Positions 1 to 8,386 of a stretch of DNA of 50,132 nt are shown one piece after another. The notes below the pieces were generated by a model that worked only from the letters and a program-made list of their open reading frames with translations, did no database searches and had not been told where the DNA came from. Source of the DNA: Clostridia bacterium (lineage in GTDB: Bacteria; Bacillota; Clostridia; Lachnospirales; JAOARL01); NCBI GenBank assembly GCA_025210555.1, contig JAOARL010000003.1:1-50132 (forward strand), read 5' to 3'. Every line of letters begins with the position of its first letter. The stretch's first letter is position 1. The position numbers and the translations under genes were made by a program.

Positions 1-25
1 GAGAATATTCCTGTAAAATAGACTC
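1..25 (+). repeat. left terminal inverted repeat of the IS
   Basis: Positions 1-25 match the reverse complement of 1280-1304 at about 16 of 25 bases. The innermost GACTC (21-25) is identical and the AAA-rich part at 14-17 is conserved. The outer limit is uncertain because the window starts here. Confidence 0.55.
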
Positions 26-27
26 AT

Positions 28-71
28 AAAAAAAGACTGTGATATCATGTTAATGATATATGGTCTTTTTT
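28..71 (+). terminator. hairpin shielding the IS transposase from outside transcription
   Basis: The arm at 29-37 (A-rich, ending GAC) pairs with GTC plus a T run at 63-71, with further partial pairing of TGATATCA to TGATATAT inside. The T run makes it look like an intrinsic terminator reading rightward. Such hairpins between the IS end and the transposase start are known to block read-through transcription into transposase genes; that role is inferred here. Confidence 0.5.
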
Positions 72-97
72 GATTATAAAAAATAAAGGAGCATCCT

Positions 98-421
98 ATG
101 AAAAGAATAAAACGAACTATTGAAGAAAAAAATAAAATTGTGGAAGAATATTTAAACAGCACTTCTAGAAATATTGATATTGTTAGAAAATACTCAATTA
201 CAACTAGTATGCTTAGTAAGTGGTCAAGGCAATACAGGGAAAATGGAACGGTTTTAGATAATAGAGGAAAATCTAGTAAAAAAGGAATTAACGGTATAGG
301 AAGAAAAAAAGTTGTTAGACCTGAAGATATGACAAGAGAAGAGCTAATTGAATATGTAAAGGCTGTAGAAGATATAAAAAAGTTAATAGCCTACCAAAAA
401 AAGCCAAAGAAAAATATTTAA
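98..421 (+). CDS. IS3-family transposase OrfA (helix-turn-helix)
   Basis: This 107-residue, strongly basic protein is the DNA-binding half of an IS150-type transposase. Residues about 8-50 read as a helix-turn-helix (KNKIVEEYLN, then SMLSKWSRQYRENG), which in this family recognises the IS ends. The start is supported by AAGGAG six bases upstream of the ATG. The gene ends by running over the A-rich slippery site at 397-403 into a stop at 419-421, so normal reading gives OrfA alone and slippage gives the OrfAB transposase. Length and layout are normal for the family. Confidence 0.85.
   Translation: MKRIKRTIEEKNKIVEEYLNSTSRNIDIVRKYSITTSMLSKWSRQYRENGTVLDNRGKSSKKGINGIGRKKVVRPEDMTREELIEYVKAVEDIKKLIAYQKKPKKNI
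397..403 (+). other. programmed -1 frameshift site A_AAA_AAG
   Basis: In the OrfA frame the codons AAA (398-400) and AAG (401-403) follow an A at 397, giving the canonical X_XXY_YYZ heptamer A_AAA_AAG. A -1 slip moves reading into the OrfB frame, which is open from 352 to 1266. This matches the known strategy of IS3-family elements. No obvious stimulatory stem was found immediately downstream. Confidence 0.75.
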
Positions 422-1266
422 TTATAGATGAATTAAAATATAAATATAAAATTACACTTTTATGTTATATATTAAAGTGTTCTAAAAGCGGATATTACAA
501 ATGGATTAAATCTGGTAGGCCTAAATATAAATCTTATAATAACAAAATAGCTAGCATTATATTAGAACAATATAATAAAGATGAAAGACAAGGAATAGTA
601 AGACTAAGAATGAATATAAAAAAAGTATATGGCCTATCTCTCACAAATAAGACCATATACAGATATATGAAGTTGCATGGTATACAATCAATTATACGAA
701 AAAAACGCAAAAGATATAGTAAGGTCTCTCACCACAGAATACCTAATCTTATTAAGCGCAATTTCAAAGCATCAAGACCAAATGAAAAATGGTCTATTGA
801 TGTTACCTATATACATACAACTCAAGGTGTCGAATATCTCTGTGCAATCAAAGATATGTATGACAAATCAATTATAGCATATAATTCGTCCGATTATAAT
901 GATAATCATCTAGTCTTAACGACAATAAAAAAGGCACTCTTTAAAACAAAATATAAAGATAGAAAAAGTTTAATTATACATTCTGATCAAGGACATCAAT
1001 TTACATCAAATGAATATAAGAAACACTTAGAAAAGAATGGTATAACACACAGTGTTTCAAACAGAGGTAGTTGCGCAGATAATGTACCAATAGAATCTTG
1101 GTTTAGTGCATTAAAAACTGAATGCATTTATTTACATAAACGAATAAATAGATTTATTGCAAAACAATTAATAAAAGAATATGTATGTTTTTACAATACG
1201 AAAAGATATCAAGAACAACTAAAAGAGCTAACACCTATTCAATATAGAATGTTAGCTCTTGCATAG
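397..1266 (+). CDS. IS3-family transposase OrfB (DDE), made by -1 frameshift
   Basis: This is the catalytic half of the IS transposase, which cuts and joins the IS ends through an RNase H-like fold. The frame is open from 352 with no good start of its own near the beginning, so it should be translated as a fusion after slippage at 397-403; an internal ATG at 610 would make only a truncated form. The first part reads KAKEKYLIIDELKYKY. The DDE residues lie in SIDVTYIHT, IIHSDQGHQF and IESWFSALKTE, and the tail FYNTKRYQEQL...LTPIQYR is typical of the family. Nothing appears broken. Confidence 0.85.
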   Translation, partial: KKAKEKYLIIDELKYKYKITLLCYILKCSKSGYYKWIKSGRPKYKSYNNKIASIILEQYNKDERQGIVRLRMNIKKVYGLSLTNKTIYRYMKLHGIQSIIRKKRKRYSKVSHHRIPNLIKRNFKASRPNEKWSIDVTYIHTTQGVEYLCAIKDMYDKSIIAYNSSDYNDNHLVLTTIKKALFKTKYKDRKSLIIHSDQGHQFTSNEYKKHLEKNGITHSVSNRGSCADNVPIESWFSALKTECIYLHKRINRFIAKQLIKEYVCFYNTKRYQEQLKELTPIQYRMLALA

Positions 1267-1279
1267 TTTCTTTTTTAAA

Positions 1280-1304
1280 GAGTCCACTTTAAGGGTATTG
1301 ACTC
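1280..1304 (-). repeat. right terminal inverted repeat of the IS
   Basis: The reverse complement of this stretch resembles positions 1-25, with GACTC identical at the inner end. The palindrome ACTCTTGAGAGT straddles the outer boundary (about 1301-1312), and it is unclear whether it belongs to the IS or to the target. Confidence 0.55.
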
Positions 1305-1325
1305 TTGAGAGTTCTAAATTTTATA

Positions 1326-1472
1326 TTATTCAACTATTGCTTCTGTTTCTTCTACTTCTTCGTTATTGAAGTTTGGAGTTTCAACATTTTCTAACTTTTC
1401 CTTATTACTTTTCACATAAAAGTCTTTAATATTTCCATCTTCCCCTTCAAATCCAAATAATGTCATTGACAT
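1326..1472 (-). CDS. small acidic protein of 48 residues, unknown function
   Basis: I do not recognise this protein. It begins MSMTLFGFEGEDGNIKDFYV and ends EEVEETEAIVE; the C-terminal half is rich in Glu and Asn, and there is no membrane segment or Cys. The gene is supported by TAAGGAGGCG eight bases before the ATG and by a textbook promoter (TTGACA, 17 bases, TATACT) at 1518-1546. It stands alone between the proS terminator and the IS end, so its own terminator may have been separated from it by the insertion. Coding status is supported mainly by these signals; the function is open. Confidence 0.6.
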   Translation of the reverse strand: MSMTLFGFEGEDGNIKDFYVKSNKEKLENVETPNFNNEEVEETEAIVE

Positions 1473-1517
1473 CTCTAACGCCTCCTTATATTATGTATTT
1501 TTTTAAGATGTATTATC

Positions 1518-1546
1518 AGTATATAAAAATTTGTGGTCATTGTCAA
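1518..1546 (-). promoter_or_regulatory. sigma-A-type promoter of the 48-residue gene
   Basis: On the minus strand TTGACA (1541-1546) and TATACT (1518-1523) are separated by exactly 17 bases. The promoter lies about 45 bases upstream of the start at 1472 and beyond the proS terminator, so it drives an independent unit. Confidence 0.75.
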
Positions 1547-1580
1547 TGATTGTTTTAAATTTTCTGATAATTTCCCCAAG

Positions 1581-1608
1581 CAAAAGAAAAGACGTACTAT
1601 TAGTACGC
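1581..1608 (-). terminator. intrinsic terminator of proS
   Basis: Reading leftward, GCGTACT and AGTACGT form a stem with a three-base loop followed by CTTTTCTTTT. The proS stop codon (1600-1602) lies in the loop, so the terminator overlaps the end of the gene. Confidence 0.75.
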
Positions 1609-3036
1609 CTTAGCCCATACAACCATCTTTTCTGCTGGTTTACCACAACACATACATACATCTGAAATTTTCTCTTGTTCAAATGGCATACATCTACTTG
1701 ATACACCTAACTCGTCTTTAATTTTTTCTTCACATTCAAGACTTTCACACCACATACCTTTAACAAATCCTTGCTTTTCTTTGAATATATTAGTTAATTC
1801 CTCCATATTCTTAGCTACGTATGTTCTTTCTTCTCTATGATTTTTAGCTTTTTCAAACATATCATTATGCATTGTTTCTAATAAATCTTTTATTTCATTT
1901 TCTATATTATCTAGTTTAACTGTTATTTTTTCTCTAGTATCTCTTCTTACAAGTACAGCTTCCCCATTTTCTATATCTCTTGGTCCAAGCTCTACTCTTA
2001 CAGGTATACCTTTCATTTCAGCTTCACTAAACTTCCATCCTGGTGTTTTATCTGTATCATCTAACTTAACTCTTAAATCAGATGCAATAAGTTTAGTTTT
2101 AAGTTCATTTGCTTTTTCAAGTACACCTTCTTTATGAGATGCAATTGGGATTATAATTGTTTGGATTGGTGCAATTCTTGGTGGCATTACAAGTCCATTA
2201 TTATCACTATGAACCATTATCATTCCACCAATAATTCTAGTTGAAATACCCCATGAAGTTTGATGAACAAACTTTTGAGTATTATCTTTATCTGTAAATT
2301 TAATATCAAATGCTTTAGCAAATCCATCTCCAAAATAATGAGAAGTTCCTGCTTGTAAAGCTTTTCCATCATGCATTAAACTTTCAATAGTATATGTACT
2401 ATGAGCCCCTGCAAATTTTTCTTTTTCTGTTTTTCTTCCTTTAATAACTGGTATTGCTAAATAATTTTCAGCAAAATCTCCGTATATATCAAGCATTCTT
2501 AATGTTTCTTCTAAAGCTTCTTCACCTGTAGCATGAATAGTATGTCCCTCTTGCCATAAAAACTCTAAACTTCTAAGGAAAGGTCTTGTTGTCTTTTCCC
2601 ATCTTACTACTGAACACCATTGATTATATAATTTTGGTAAATCTTTATAAGATTCTACTATATTTGAATAATGATCACAGAATAAAACTTCTGATGTTGG
2701 TCTAACACAAAGTCTTTCTTCAAGTCTTTCATTTCCACCATGCGTCACCCATGCAACTTCTGGTGCAAACCCTTCAATATGATCTTTTTCCTTGTTCAAT
2801 AAACTTTCTGGAATAAACATTGGCATTGAAACATTTTCATGTCCTGTTTCTTTAAACTTTTTGTCTACTACATTTTGGATATTTTCCCATATAGCATATC
2901 CATACGGTCTAAGTATCATACATCCTCTTACATTTGAATAATCAATTAATTCTGCCTTTTTTACTATGTCTGTATACCACTGTGAAAAGTCTACGTCCAT
3001 ATCTGTAATTTCTCTTACTACTTTATCTTTACTCAT
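1600..3036 (-). CDS. proS: prolyl-tRNA synthetase, archaeal/eukaryal-like type
   Basis: This enzyme attaches proline to tRNA-Pro in the cytoplasm. The 478 residues fit the shorter ProRS class found in archaea, eukaryotes and some bacteria, which lacks the inserted editing domain of the E. coli type. Class II motif 2 appears as [20 protein letters not shown] with EGHTIH, and motif 3 as [10 protein letters not shown] after [11 protein letters not shown]-terminal anticodon-binding domain and a tail with a Cys pair ([10 protein letters not shown]) follow, ending in the conserved Tyr (WAKAY). I chose the ATG at 3036 because AAGGA lies eight bases upstream; a longer reading from a GTG at 3087 would begin inside a leader hairpin. 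Expression is controlled by the upstream T-box and perhaps by a leader peptide. Confidence 0.95.
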   Translation of the reverse strand: MSKDKVVREITDMDVDFSQWYTDIVKKAELIDYSNVRGCMILRPYGYAIWENIQNVVDKKFKETGHENVSMPMFIPESLLNKEKDHIEGFAPEVAWVTHGGNERLEERLCVRPTSEVLFCDHYSNIVESYKDLPKLYNQWCSVVRWEKTTRPFLRSLEFLWQEGHTIHATGEEALEETLRMLDIYGDFAENYLAIPVIKGRKTEKEKFAGAHSTYTIESLMHDGKALQAGTSHYFGDGFAKAFDIKFTDKDNTQKFVHQTSWGISTRIIGGMIMVHSDNNGLVMPPRIAPIQTIIIPIASHKEGVLEKANELKTKLIASDLRVKLDDTDKTPGWKFSEAEMKGIPVRVELGPRDIENGEAVLVRRDTREKITVKLDNIENEIKDLLETMHNDMFEKAKNHREERTYVAKNMEELTNIFKEKQGFVKGMWCESLECEEKIKDELGVSSRCMPFEQEKISDVCMCCGKPAEKMVVWAKAY

Positions 3037-3076
3037 TTCTACCATCCTTTTTATATTTTTTTCTTTATACCTTGCT

Positions 3077-3118
3077 TTAGTTAACACCCCAAAGGGGTGG
3101 AAGTTTACTTTTTTTCAT
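3077..3118 (-). CDS. possible 13-residue Pro-Pro leader peptide before proS
   Basis: An ATG at 3118 opens a short frame reading [13 protein letters not shown] and stopping 40 bases before proS. A GGGG-containing ribosome binding site (3123-3130) lies six bases upstream. Two adjacent proline codons (CCA CCC) fall in a GC-rich patch that can form either a local hairpin (CACCCC with GGGGTG) or pair eight bases with its own ribosome binding site. It lies after the T-box terminator, so it would be made only on read-through transcripts. Translation is unproven. Confidence 0.35.
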   Translation of the reverse strand: MKKSKLPPLWGVN

Positions 3119-3147
3119 TTTTTACCCCTTTCGTCTATTTTAAAATA

Positions 3148-3385
3148 TAAAAAAACTCCGTCCCATAAAAGGGACGAAGTTTATTCGCGTTACCACCCTA
3201 GTTAGTATAATAATATACTCACCTCGAAACTTTTAACGGAGTTACCCGACACATTTTACCTTACGTTCAATATGCTGCTCCAAGGTAGGATTCAATATAA
3301 TCTAACTAAAAACTTTCACCAAACGTTTTCTCTCTAAAAGTATTATTATATTTACTTCACCTTTTCAATGCTTTATCTTTTTATT
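3148..3385 (-). promoter_or_regulatory. T-box leader (tRNA-Pro sensing) of proS
   Basis: Read leftward, the leader carries a stem I region with GGTGAAAG, a specifier loop GAAT-CCT-ACC whose codon CCT (complement of 3287-3289) is proline, and the T-box sequence AGGGTGGTAACGCGA near 3182-3197. It ends in a terminator hairpin (3155-3180, ACTTCGTCCC with GGGACGGAGT) and a T run. Uncharged tRNA-Pro would stabilise the antiterminator and switch proS on. The specifier agrees with the downstream gene. Confidence 0.92.
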
Positions 3386-3413
3386 ATTATACTAGCTTTT
3401 GCTAAGTTGTCAA
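3386..3413 (-). promoter_or_regulatory. promoter of the proS T-box transcript
   Basis: TTGACA (3408-3413) and TATAAT (3386-3391) on the minus strand are spaced by 16 bases. The -35 box lies only three bases past the stop of the preceding surface-protein gene, with no terminator between them, so any read-through from the large operon would enter the T-box and be tested by it. Confidence 0.8.
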
Positions 3414-3415
3414 CA

Positions 3416-6400
3416 TTATTTAGTTCTTACACCTTCATATCTTTCAACTCCGGCATTATTAAATAAGTCATACCAGAAAATTTGTCCATCATGTTTATCG
3501 TAAGTTTTGTTGTATACGTCAAAGATATTTTCTTTATGTATATTATTACTCTTACCATATGGTACATTATTTCCTCTATCATGCCATCCATCTTCATAGT
3601 ATGTATAGCTATGATAATCTGACTCATAACTCTTCTTAAATTGAATATCATACACTACAAGTATAGCATCATATCCTAGTATATCTTCCATAGTAACTTT
3701 ATCTGTTACTAAATTAAATTCTTTATCCGCTCTGGCGTTAGCATCATATCTTAAATATTTAGCATTAAATGGAATATTATAAGTCCAAATATATCTTGCT
3801 CCCGGTTTACTTAATGTTCCTCTAGCCTCATGTCTATCTAACCTAAATTCATCCTTATCTGGATAAACTTCCTCAAGTCTTTTATAAACTTTATTCTTAA
3901 TATCTAATGCATAAATCTGAATTGGTTCATATTGGCTAATCATATTTGCCTTTTTAGCTCCATAGAAGTAAGCTTTAACTTTTACTTCATCACCTTTAGT
4001 TGTATCATATCCTACTGTATCTAATAAGAAATCTACATTATATCCAAGTCCCATAACGTCATCTCTATATCCAGCTGGCGTGCTGTATACTGACATTTCT
4101 TCAACTGGAATTTGTTTAACTAAGTCTCCTGAACTATTTCTAAACCAATTTCTCCAATGTGGATCTTGTGAATCTGTAATAACAAATTTCTCAACCTTAT
4201 TTACAAACATTGGAATTCTTGAAACTCCTCTTCTTTTACTTGAGTCTCCATAACTAAATTCATGAGGTGGTATTACTGTTGTATGATTTCTTCTACCATC
4301 ATTAGGATTTGGATCTTGATGTCCTTGCCACGAACTTCCATGTGCCGCTTTAGCTTCCGCTATGTTAGTAGCGTAATCTGAAACTTCAACATCTAAGTAT
4401 CTCTTACCACTCTTAATATCTGCATATAAACTTGCATCATCAATTTGAACTGTTCTTCTAACATTTAAATCTTCATCATTTGAAATATTTATAGTCTTAT
4501 ACGAAGGTGTTTCGCCTTCTGAATAGAAACTATATTTAATATACTTAACTCCTGACAAGTCATCTGTAATATCAAATGTTACTGTATTACCATCTTTAGC
4601 TATATAATCTATTGTTTCATTTTGAATAACTGAATCATTAAACGTTATTCTAATTTCCGGTGATCTATAGTCAATTTGATACTCTCTTGAATTAGTATAT
4701 GAATTATCTTCTGTAGCCTCTCCGTATAGAATAGTTTCCCCTCTACGGTAAATATCAAACTCATCGCCATCATTATATTTACCTAAAACTTCATTATCTC
4801 CTGACTTAAGGTTATAACTTCTTACTTCTATATCTTGTTCCCTTAAATCTCTTATATCATCCTTATAGTCATCCATGTCATCGTTATATTCATCTACTTC
4901 ATCTTCGTCATCTCTGTCTACATCTCTATCCAGATCATATTTGTCCCATAACTCATCTTTTTTCTCATCTGTAACTTCTACTATCAATTCAACGTTTAAT
5001 ACTGATGTATTGTGCCAGTATCTTTCATTCGGATCAAATCTTATCTGAATGTCATCCCAGTCTTTTTTACCAGGATTTCCACCGCCACCACCATTATTAT
5101 CGTCTCCTCCAAAGTTAACATAGTGAGTAACTTCTTTAGTATTTGGTAATTCATTTGCTTTTACTACTTGTTTAAATGTTGCTGAACCAGTTACAGATAT
5201 ACTAGCTGGATTAACTGGTGTATCTACTCCACCAATAATTCTATACCATGTTACCGACTCTTCTGTTATTCCTGCATCGTATGTCGTATCATCAAAAAGT
5301 GATACAACTCCATTTTCTTCTGGTAAAGTCATATCTGTTACATTAATGCCATTTCTTCTGATTTCAAACTCTGGTTGGAAATCTCCAGTTGGAACATCTG
5401 TAAATGTTACATAATGCGTTCCAGATTTCTTATCTCCCGTTGTTTTTTCAGTTACTGTTAACCTATAATTATAAGTTCCTGTTGCTGGTATATTTACATC
5501 ATCTGGACTTGAAAGATCAACCCAAGTACCACCTTGCTGATATTCCCATTCCTCACTACCAGAAACTGCATTTCCTGTGAAATTTGTATTTGGCTCCAAA
5601 TCAACTGTTGTTGGGTATGTAGTCCAAAATACACTACTATCTGTTACGTCATTGCTTTGGTGAATAATTGCAAAAGCTTGACCAAACCCTCCATTATCTC
5701 CACCATTGTTTCCACCGTTTCCGCCGTCGCCTCCACCGTTTCCACCATCTGGATCTTCTGGATTTGGATCTGGATTTTCTGAAGGTTTTCCATCTTTAAG
5801 AATAGTTCTTCTACCTTGCTGGCATTTATCCATTATTTCATCTCTTTTTGACTTACTTAAAAGCATCGCTAAAAATCCACTATCTTTATCAAGATCGTTA
5901 TAATAATTGTCACTATCTCCTCTATTTTCATAACTAAATTCAATAGTTCCTGTAGTTCCTGGTATGTATCCATAATTTTTAGATCCCTCTAGATACATAA
6001 CATTAAGTACAACTTTTACATAAACTGATATTTCTGTAGCCTTTTCTTCAGCTGTAGGTATTTTACCTAAATAATAAAGCTCATCATTATTTAAGTTATA
6101 ATCCTCTAAGTTTTTCTTTAAAAGATTAGAAAAACTTGAAAACTCATGCTCTTTTACCTTTTCTTTTTCTCTTTGTGTATCTATGTTATAAAACTCATAA
6201 TACTCTTCTATGTAACCCTCTATTCCGTCTTTTTTTACTATCGATGCTACTCTAGTTCTATCATACGAAACATCACCCTCTGACATACCAGTTTCATCAT
6301 ATACATTACCACCTTCAGTCATTGTTTTTTCATTATCCGTTGTGTAATTTACTTGACCTGCATATGCTGACATATTAAATACCATCGAAAACATTAGTAT

Positions 6401-6430
6401 GATTGCGGTTATTTTACGCAAACTATTCAT
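3416..6430 (-). CDS. large secreted surface protein, second SLH module
   Basis: The 1004-residue product starts with a signal peptide (RKITAIILMFSMVFNMSAYA, cleavage near AYA-GQ) and has no later membrane anchor or LPXTG motif. After an N-terminal region comes a Gly/Asn/Asp-rich linker (about residues 220-250), then Ig-like stretches, a second Gly-rich linker and an acidic segment. The last roughly 230 residues resemble the end of the 1315-frame protein encoded at 8387-12325 (shared LGYNVDFLLDTVGYD versus LGYEVNFEIDTIGFD, and IFWYDL versus VFWYKL). It overlaps the upstream SLH gene by eight bases, with GGAGGAG seven bases before its ATG, so the pair is translationally coupled. The likely role is a non-covalently held surface fibre or adhesin; the exact function is unknown. 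Confidence 0.75.
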   Translation of the reverse strand: MNSLRKITAIILMFSMVFNMSAYAGQVNYTTDNEKTMTEGGNVYDETGMSEGDVSYDRTRVASIVKKDGIEGYIEEYYEFYNIDTQREKEKVKEHEFSSFSNLLKKNLEDYNLNNDELYYLGKIPTAEEKATEISVYVKVVLNVMYLEGSKNYGYIPGTTGTIEFSYENRGDSDNYYNDLDKDSGFLAMLLSKSKRDEIMDKCQQGRRTILKDGKPSENPDPNPEDPDGGNGGGDGGNGGNNGGDNGGFGQAFAIIHQSNDVTDSSVFWTTYPTTVDLEPNTNFTGNAVSGSEEWEYQQGGTWVDLSSPDDVNIPATGTYNYRLTVTEKTTGDKKSGTHYVTFTDVPTGDFQPEFEIRRNGINVTDMTLPEENGVVSLFDDTTYDAGITEESVTWYRIIGGVDTPVNPASISVTGSATFKQVVKANELPNTKEVTHYVNFGGDDNNGGGGGNPGKKDWDDIQIRFDPNERYWHNTSVLNVELIVEVTDEKKDELWDKYDLDRDVDRDDEDEVDEYNDDMDDYKDDIRDLREQDIEVRSYNLKSGDNEVLGKYNDGDEFDIYRRGETILYGEATEDNSYTNSREYQIDYRSPEIRITFNDSVIQNETIDYIAKDGNTVTFDITDDLSGVKYIKYSFYSEGETPSYKTINISNDEDLNVRRTVQIDDASLYADIKSGKRYLDVEVSDYATNIAEAKAAHGSSWQGHQDPNPNDGRRNHTTVIPPHEFSYGDSSKRRGVSRIPMFVNKVEKFVITDSQDPHWRNWFRNSSGDLVKQIPVEEMSVYSTPAGYRDDVMGLGYNVDFLLDTVGYDTTKGDEVKVKAYFYGAKKANMISQYEPIQIYALDIKNKVYKRLEEVYPDKDEFRLDRHEARGTLSKPGARYIWTYNIPFNAKYLRYDANARADKEFNLVTDKVTMEDILGYDAILVVYDIQFKKSYESDYHSYTYYEDGWHDRGNNVPYGKSNNIHKENIFDVYNKTYDKHDGQIFWYDLFNNAGVERYEGVRTK

Positions 6431-8234
6431 TTAGCATCTCCTCCTTCCCTGCTAGCTGATCGCTTAGCTCATAAATTTCATTTAAAACAACTCTTCCTTC
6501 AACTCCATAAACAAATTCTAGCTCTAAATCTTTGTAATAAACTTTGTTTAATTTTCTGTCTGAGATTCCTTCTTTGTTAATATATTTATAATATACTCTA
6601 CCTCTAATCCTTAACGTTCCTACTTTTGTTATATAAGTAAGTCCTGGGTATGTATAAAATTTACTTACCATTTTTGTTTTAGAATCTTGTATTTCTTCAA
6701 AAAGATAATTTGCATACTCATTTGCTGTATAAACTTTACCATTATCTGCAAAATCTCCTACACCATATACATTTACATAATTTTTAAAGAATGGCTCTGG
6801 CATTTCTTTTAATTTTTCATAATCTACGCCATAACTCATATCATTAATATAAGTTTTTGATTTTTCTACCATTACTAGTGCAACTTTTCCTAACCTTATA
6901 TATGCTTCATCAAAATCTTTATATCTATTTGTATTTTTTATATCTGGCATATTTTTATTTTGCTTATAATTTTTTAAATACTGCATTGCTATATTGTTAA
7001 GTTCTAACTCAGGCTTAGTCCTATCTTTATTTAGTATTCTCTGAATAACAACTACTGCTTCCGCTCTTGTCAATTCATTCATACCTCTAAAAGTATTATC
7101 TTCATAACCTGTTATTATACCTTCTTTATAAACTTTTAAGATGTGTTCCATATTCTTTGAATCTTTTATATCTGAAAGATCGAAGTAAAAATCTATATAA
7201 TCTCCTTCAATATCCAGAAATTCTGAAACTATAAATGCTAACTCATCTCTAGTTAAGTTATAATTATATTTTTCTTTTGTTTCTATGAGTTTAAGCTCTC
7301 TTGCCTTTTGAATATATCCATGAGCCCAATAACTTGTTTCATTTTTAGTTTTTATTTTCTTTGCTTCAAATAACATCTTCAAAAATTGTTCTAATGTAAG
7401 TTTGTCATTTGGTTTAAACGTTCCATCATTAAATCCATTAACAATTTTCTTGTTATACAATTCAATTATGTTATTTTTAGCCCAATGTCCTTCTAAATCT
7501 GTAAACTCTTTTTCTTTTAAAGTTTCTTCAACTTCTTCTACCTTTGCTGTTTCTTCAGACATCTCTTTTTCCAAGCTTTCTTCAGTTTCTTTTACAACTT
7601 CCTTAGTCTCTTCCAATTTATTTTTAGATTCTTCATAAAGCTCTTCTTTAGTTTTCTTTCTTACATAGCCGACTCTCTCATCTTTATATATTATTCTGTT
7701 TATTATCACACTAGACTCTGCTCTTGTTAGACTCTTATTTGGCCTAAAAGTTCCATCTTCATAGCCTGTTAATATTCCTAGCGTTATTAGTTTTTCCACC
7801 GCTTCTTCATTTTCTATATATTTACTATCTGTAAATTTTATATCTTTCTTATCTTCAGCTACTCTTTCTTCCTCAAGAAACTTTGCTACTATTTTAGCTA
7901 CTTCATCCCTTGTTATATTTCTATTATATTCTTTAAATTCTTTTGAGCCTATGTATTTTTTCTTTTTTGCTATCTTAATATAATTCTCTGCCCAATAATC
8001 CTTATCTACTTCTACATCCTTATTGTTAATGCTTACTATCATTTTTATAAATTGGTCAACTTTTACAGACTCTTCTGGTCTATAGGTATTATCCCAAAAA
8101 CCTGAAACCATTCTTAAAATTTCGAGTCTCTCTATACCTTCTTTAGCCCAATGCCCTTCTAAATCTATAAACTTTGCATTTGCTTTTGTATTTACTACAA
8201 CTATTGCCAATATTACTACTAATAATTTCTTCAT
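6423..8234 (-). CDS. SLH-domain cell-surface anchoring protein (two SLH sets)
   Basis: SLH domains bind pyruvylated secondary wall polymers and hold proteins on the Gram-positive wall. After a short signal peptide (MKKLLVVILAIVVVNTKANA) there are two groups of SLH units. Group one shows DLEGHWAKEGIERL and GILTGYEDGTFRPNKSLTRA; group two, after a charged Glu/Lys linker near residues 200-240, shows DLEGHWAKNNIIELYNKK and GIITGYEDNTFRGMNELTRA. The C-terminal 200 residues are of unknown fold. The ATG at 8234 is preferred over 8249 because GGAGG lies seven bases before it. It is followed with overlap by the large surface protein at 3416-6430, which it may tether. Confidence 0.88.
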   Translation of the reverse strand: MKKLLVVILAIVVVNTKANAKFIDLEGHWAKEGIERLEILRMVSGFWDNTYRPEESVKVDQFIKMIVSINNKDVEVDKDYWAENYIKIAKKKKYIGSKEFKEYNRNITRDEVAKIVAKFLEEERVAEDKKDIKFTDSKYIENEEAVEKLITLGILTGYEDGTFRPNKSLTRAESSVIINRIIYKDERVGYVRKKTKEELYEESKNKLEETKEVVKETEESLEKEMSEETAKVEEVEETLKEKEFTDLEGHWAKNNIIELYNKKIVNGFNDGTFKPNDKLTLEQFLKMLFEAKKIKTKNETSYWAHGYIQKARELKLIETKEKYNYNLTRDELAFIVSEFLDIEGDYIDFYFDLSDIKDSKNMEHILKVYKEGIITGYEDNTFRGMNELTRAEAVVVIQRILNKDRTKPELELNNIAMQYLKNYKQNKNMPDIKNTNRYKDFDEAYIRLGKVALVMVEKSKTYINDMSYGVDYEKLKEMPEPFFKNYVNVYGVGDFADNGKVYTANEYANYLFEEIQDSKTKMVSKFYTYPGLTYITKVGTLRIRGRVYYKYINKEGISDRKLNKVYYKDLELEFVYGVEGRVVLNEIYELSDQLAGKEEMLNE

Positions 8235-8324
8235 TAATCCACCTCCCATTTTAGCTAGCTACCTAACTATATAATAACACACTTTATGTAAAATAAAAAG
8301 ATAAGGCTTTAGTATTTTCATGAC

Positions 8325-8352
8325 GTGTAGAAATTGTAAGAATTTTCTACAC
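8325..8352 (-). repeat. inverted repeat upstream of the second SLH module
   Basis: GTGTAGAAA (8325-8333) and TTTCTACAC (8344-8352) are perfect inverted arms of nine bases with a ten-base centre, between the terminator of the 8387-12325 gene and the SLH gene at 8234. It could be an operator or part of a second hairpin. No convincing consensus promoter was found here; the best candidate is an extended TGTTATTAT nearer the gene. Confidence 0.45.
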
Positions 8353-8354
8353 AA

Positions 8355-8382
8355 AACAAAAAGGATAGCTAAGCTATCCTTT
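8355..8382 (-). terminator. terminator after the first SLH module
   Basis: Reading leftward, AAAGGATAGCT (8372-8382) and AGCTATCCTTT (8360-8370) form a perfect 11-base stem with a one-base centre (so a slightly shorter stem in practice), followed by TTGTTTT. It directly follows the stop at 8387 and should end or reduce transcription before the second SLH module. Confidence 0.8.
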
Positions 8383-8386
8383 AATA

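Larger units (their letters stand above)
1..1304 (+). mobile_element. IS3-family (IS150-like) insertion sequence
   Basis: Two overlapping transposase frames (98-421 and the frame ending at 1266) are enclosed by imperfect inverted repeats at about 1-25 and 1280-1304. The order helix-turn-helix OrfA, slippery site, DDE OrfB is that of the IS3 family, IS150 group. All catalytic residues and the frameshift signal are intact, so it looks potentially active. The left end may lie a few bases before the window, because the similarity between the ends runs right to position 1; target duplications therefore cannot be checked. The element sits just downstream of the small minus-strand gene at 1326-1472. 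Confidence 0.85.

Noticed and set aside
3037-3087. N-terminal extension of prolyl-tRNA synthetase from a GTG at 3087
   Set aside because: The start would fall within a GC-rich hairpin with no ribosome binding site, while the ATG at 3036 has AAGGA at ideal spacing and gives the normal family length.
5534-5903. Plus-strand frames opposite the Gly/Asp-rich linker of the 1004-residue protein
   Set aside because: They have low-complexity Pro/Phe/Trp/Ile composition produced by the complement of Gly/Asp codons, and no ribosome binding site.
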